Of a stretch of DNA of 5,685 nt, positions 5,560 through 5,685 are shown in pieces. The number at the start of each line of letters is the position of its first letter. The stretch's first letter is position 1. The notes under the pieces were generated by a model. The model searched no databases. It saw only the letters and a program-made list of their open reading frames with translations, and was not told where the DNA came from. The position numbers and the translations under genes were made by a program. This DNA comes from an uncultured Lachnospiraceae bacterium (GTDB taxonomy: Bacteria > Bacillota > Clostridia > Lachnospirales > Lachnospiraceae). The stretch is taken from positions 1 to 5,685 of the forward strand of contig USDI01000155.1 in NCBI GenBank assembly GCA_900553305.1, in the 5' to 3' direction.

Positions 5560-5685
5560 ATGCAGGAAGTAAGACAGGAAACAAAGAAAAGTAAACGACG
5601 GATTGCCAAGCCTGTGGGAATCGCACTCTTTTATATGGTATGTGCGGCAACCGCAGTTATGGTGATTCTTCACAATAATCCTCTG
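5560..5685 (+). CDS. N-terminus of an unidentified membrane protein (truncated by the window end)
   Basis: The frame from ATG at 5560 stays open to the last base, giving 42 residues. It starts MQEVRQETKKSKRRIAKPVG, a basic cytoplasmic leader, followed by a hydrophobic stretch at about 18-37 (VGIALFYMVCAATAVMVIL). This fits either the first helix of a multi-pass protein or a signal anchor. An in-frame TGA at 5539-5541 limits the start, and ATGs at 5538 and 5552 lie in other frames that close within a few codons. The ribosome site is weak (ACGGA, 5548-5552). The gap after rfbC is 36 bases, so it probably belongs to the same transcript. It is not rfbD, which would begin with a Rossmann motif. 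A role in surface polysaccharide assembly or export fits the context, but no family is recognised. Confidence 0.65.
   Translation, partial: MQEVRQETKKSKRRIAKPVGIALFYMVCAATAVMVILHNNPL

Overview
The window most likely comes from a low-to-moderate GC Gram-positive anaerobe of the class Clostridia, plausibly a Lachnospiraceae member. The grounds are the purine-rich Shine-Dalgarno sites, the Firmicutes-type promoter, a wall-targeted lysozyme with SpaA-like and choline-binding-like modules, and the overall feel of the RmlA, RmlB and RmlC sequences. The taxonomic call is inference from sequence character, not from a search. All supported genes lie on the + strand.

Layout: positions 1-72 look like the last codons of an upstream gene. 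A strong extended -10 promoter follows (79-107), with a perfect 17-bp palindrome across its -10 box. It drives an 872-residue gene (202-2820) for a membrane-anchored, type II topology protein. In order, this protein has a basic N-terminus, a very long cytoplasmic Asp/Glu/Tyr tail, one transmembrane helix, a SpaA/prealbumin-like beta domain, a Pro/Thr/Ser-rich wall-spanning stalk with 30-bp tandem repeats, two choline-binding-like repeats and a C-terminal GH25 muramidase domain with its catalytic acids intact.

Downstream come three dTDP-sugar genes, rfbB (rmlB), rfbA (rmlA) and rfbC (rmlC), with spacers of 80, 65 and 41 bases. Together they convert glucose-1-phosphate and dTTP to dTDP-4-keto-L-rhamnose. 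The final reductase gene, rfbD (rmlD), is not in the window. A hairpin sits in the rfbB-rfbA spacer and a smaller one directly after rfbC; neither has a U-tract. The window ends inside a new reading frame (5560 onward) for an unidentified membrane protein.

How the genes may work together: the rml genes supply an activated deoxysugar, probably for a rhamnose-containing cell-surface polysaccharide. The GH25 protein would cut peptidoglycan glycan strands at the outer face of the membrane. A functional link between the two is suggested only by adjacency. I found no CRISPR array, RNA gene, insertion sequence or clearly new multi-gene system. The most unusual object is the lysozyme's acidic, tyrosine-rich intracellular tail.
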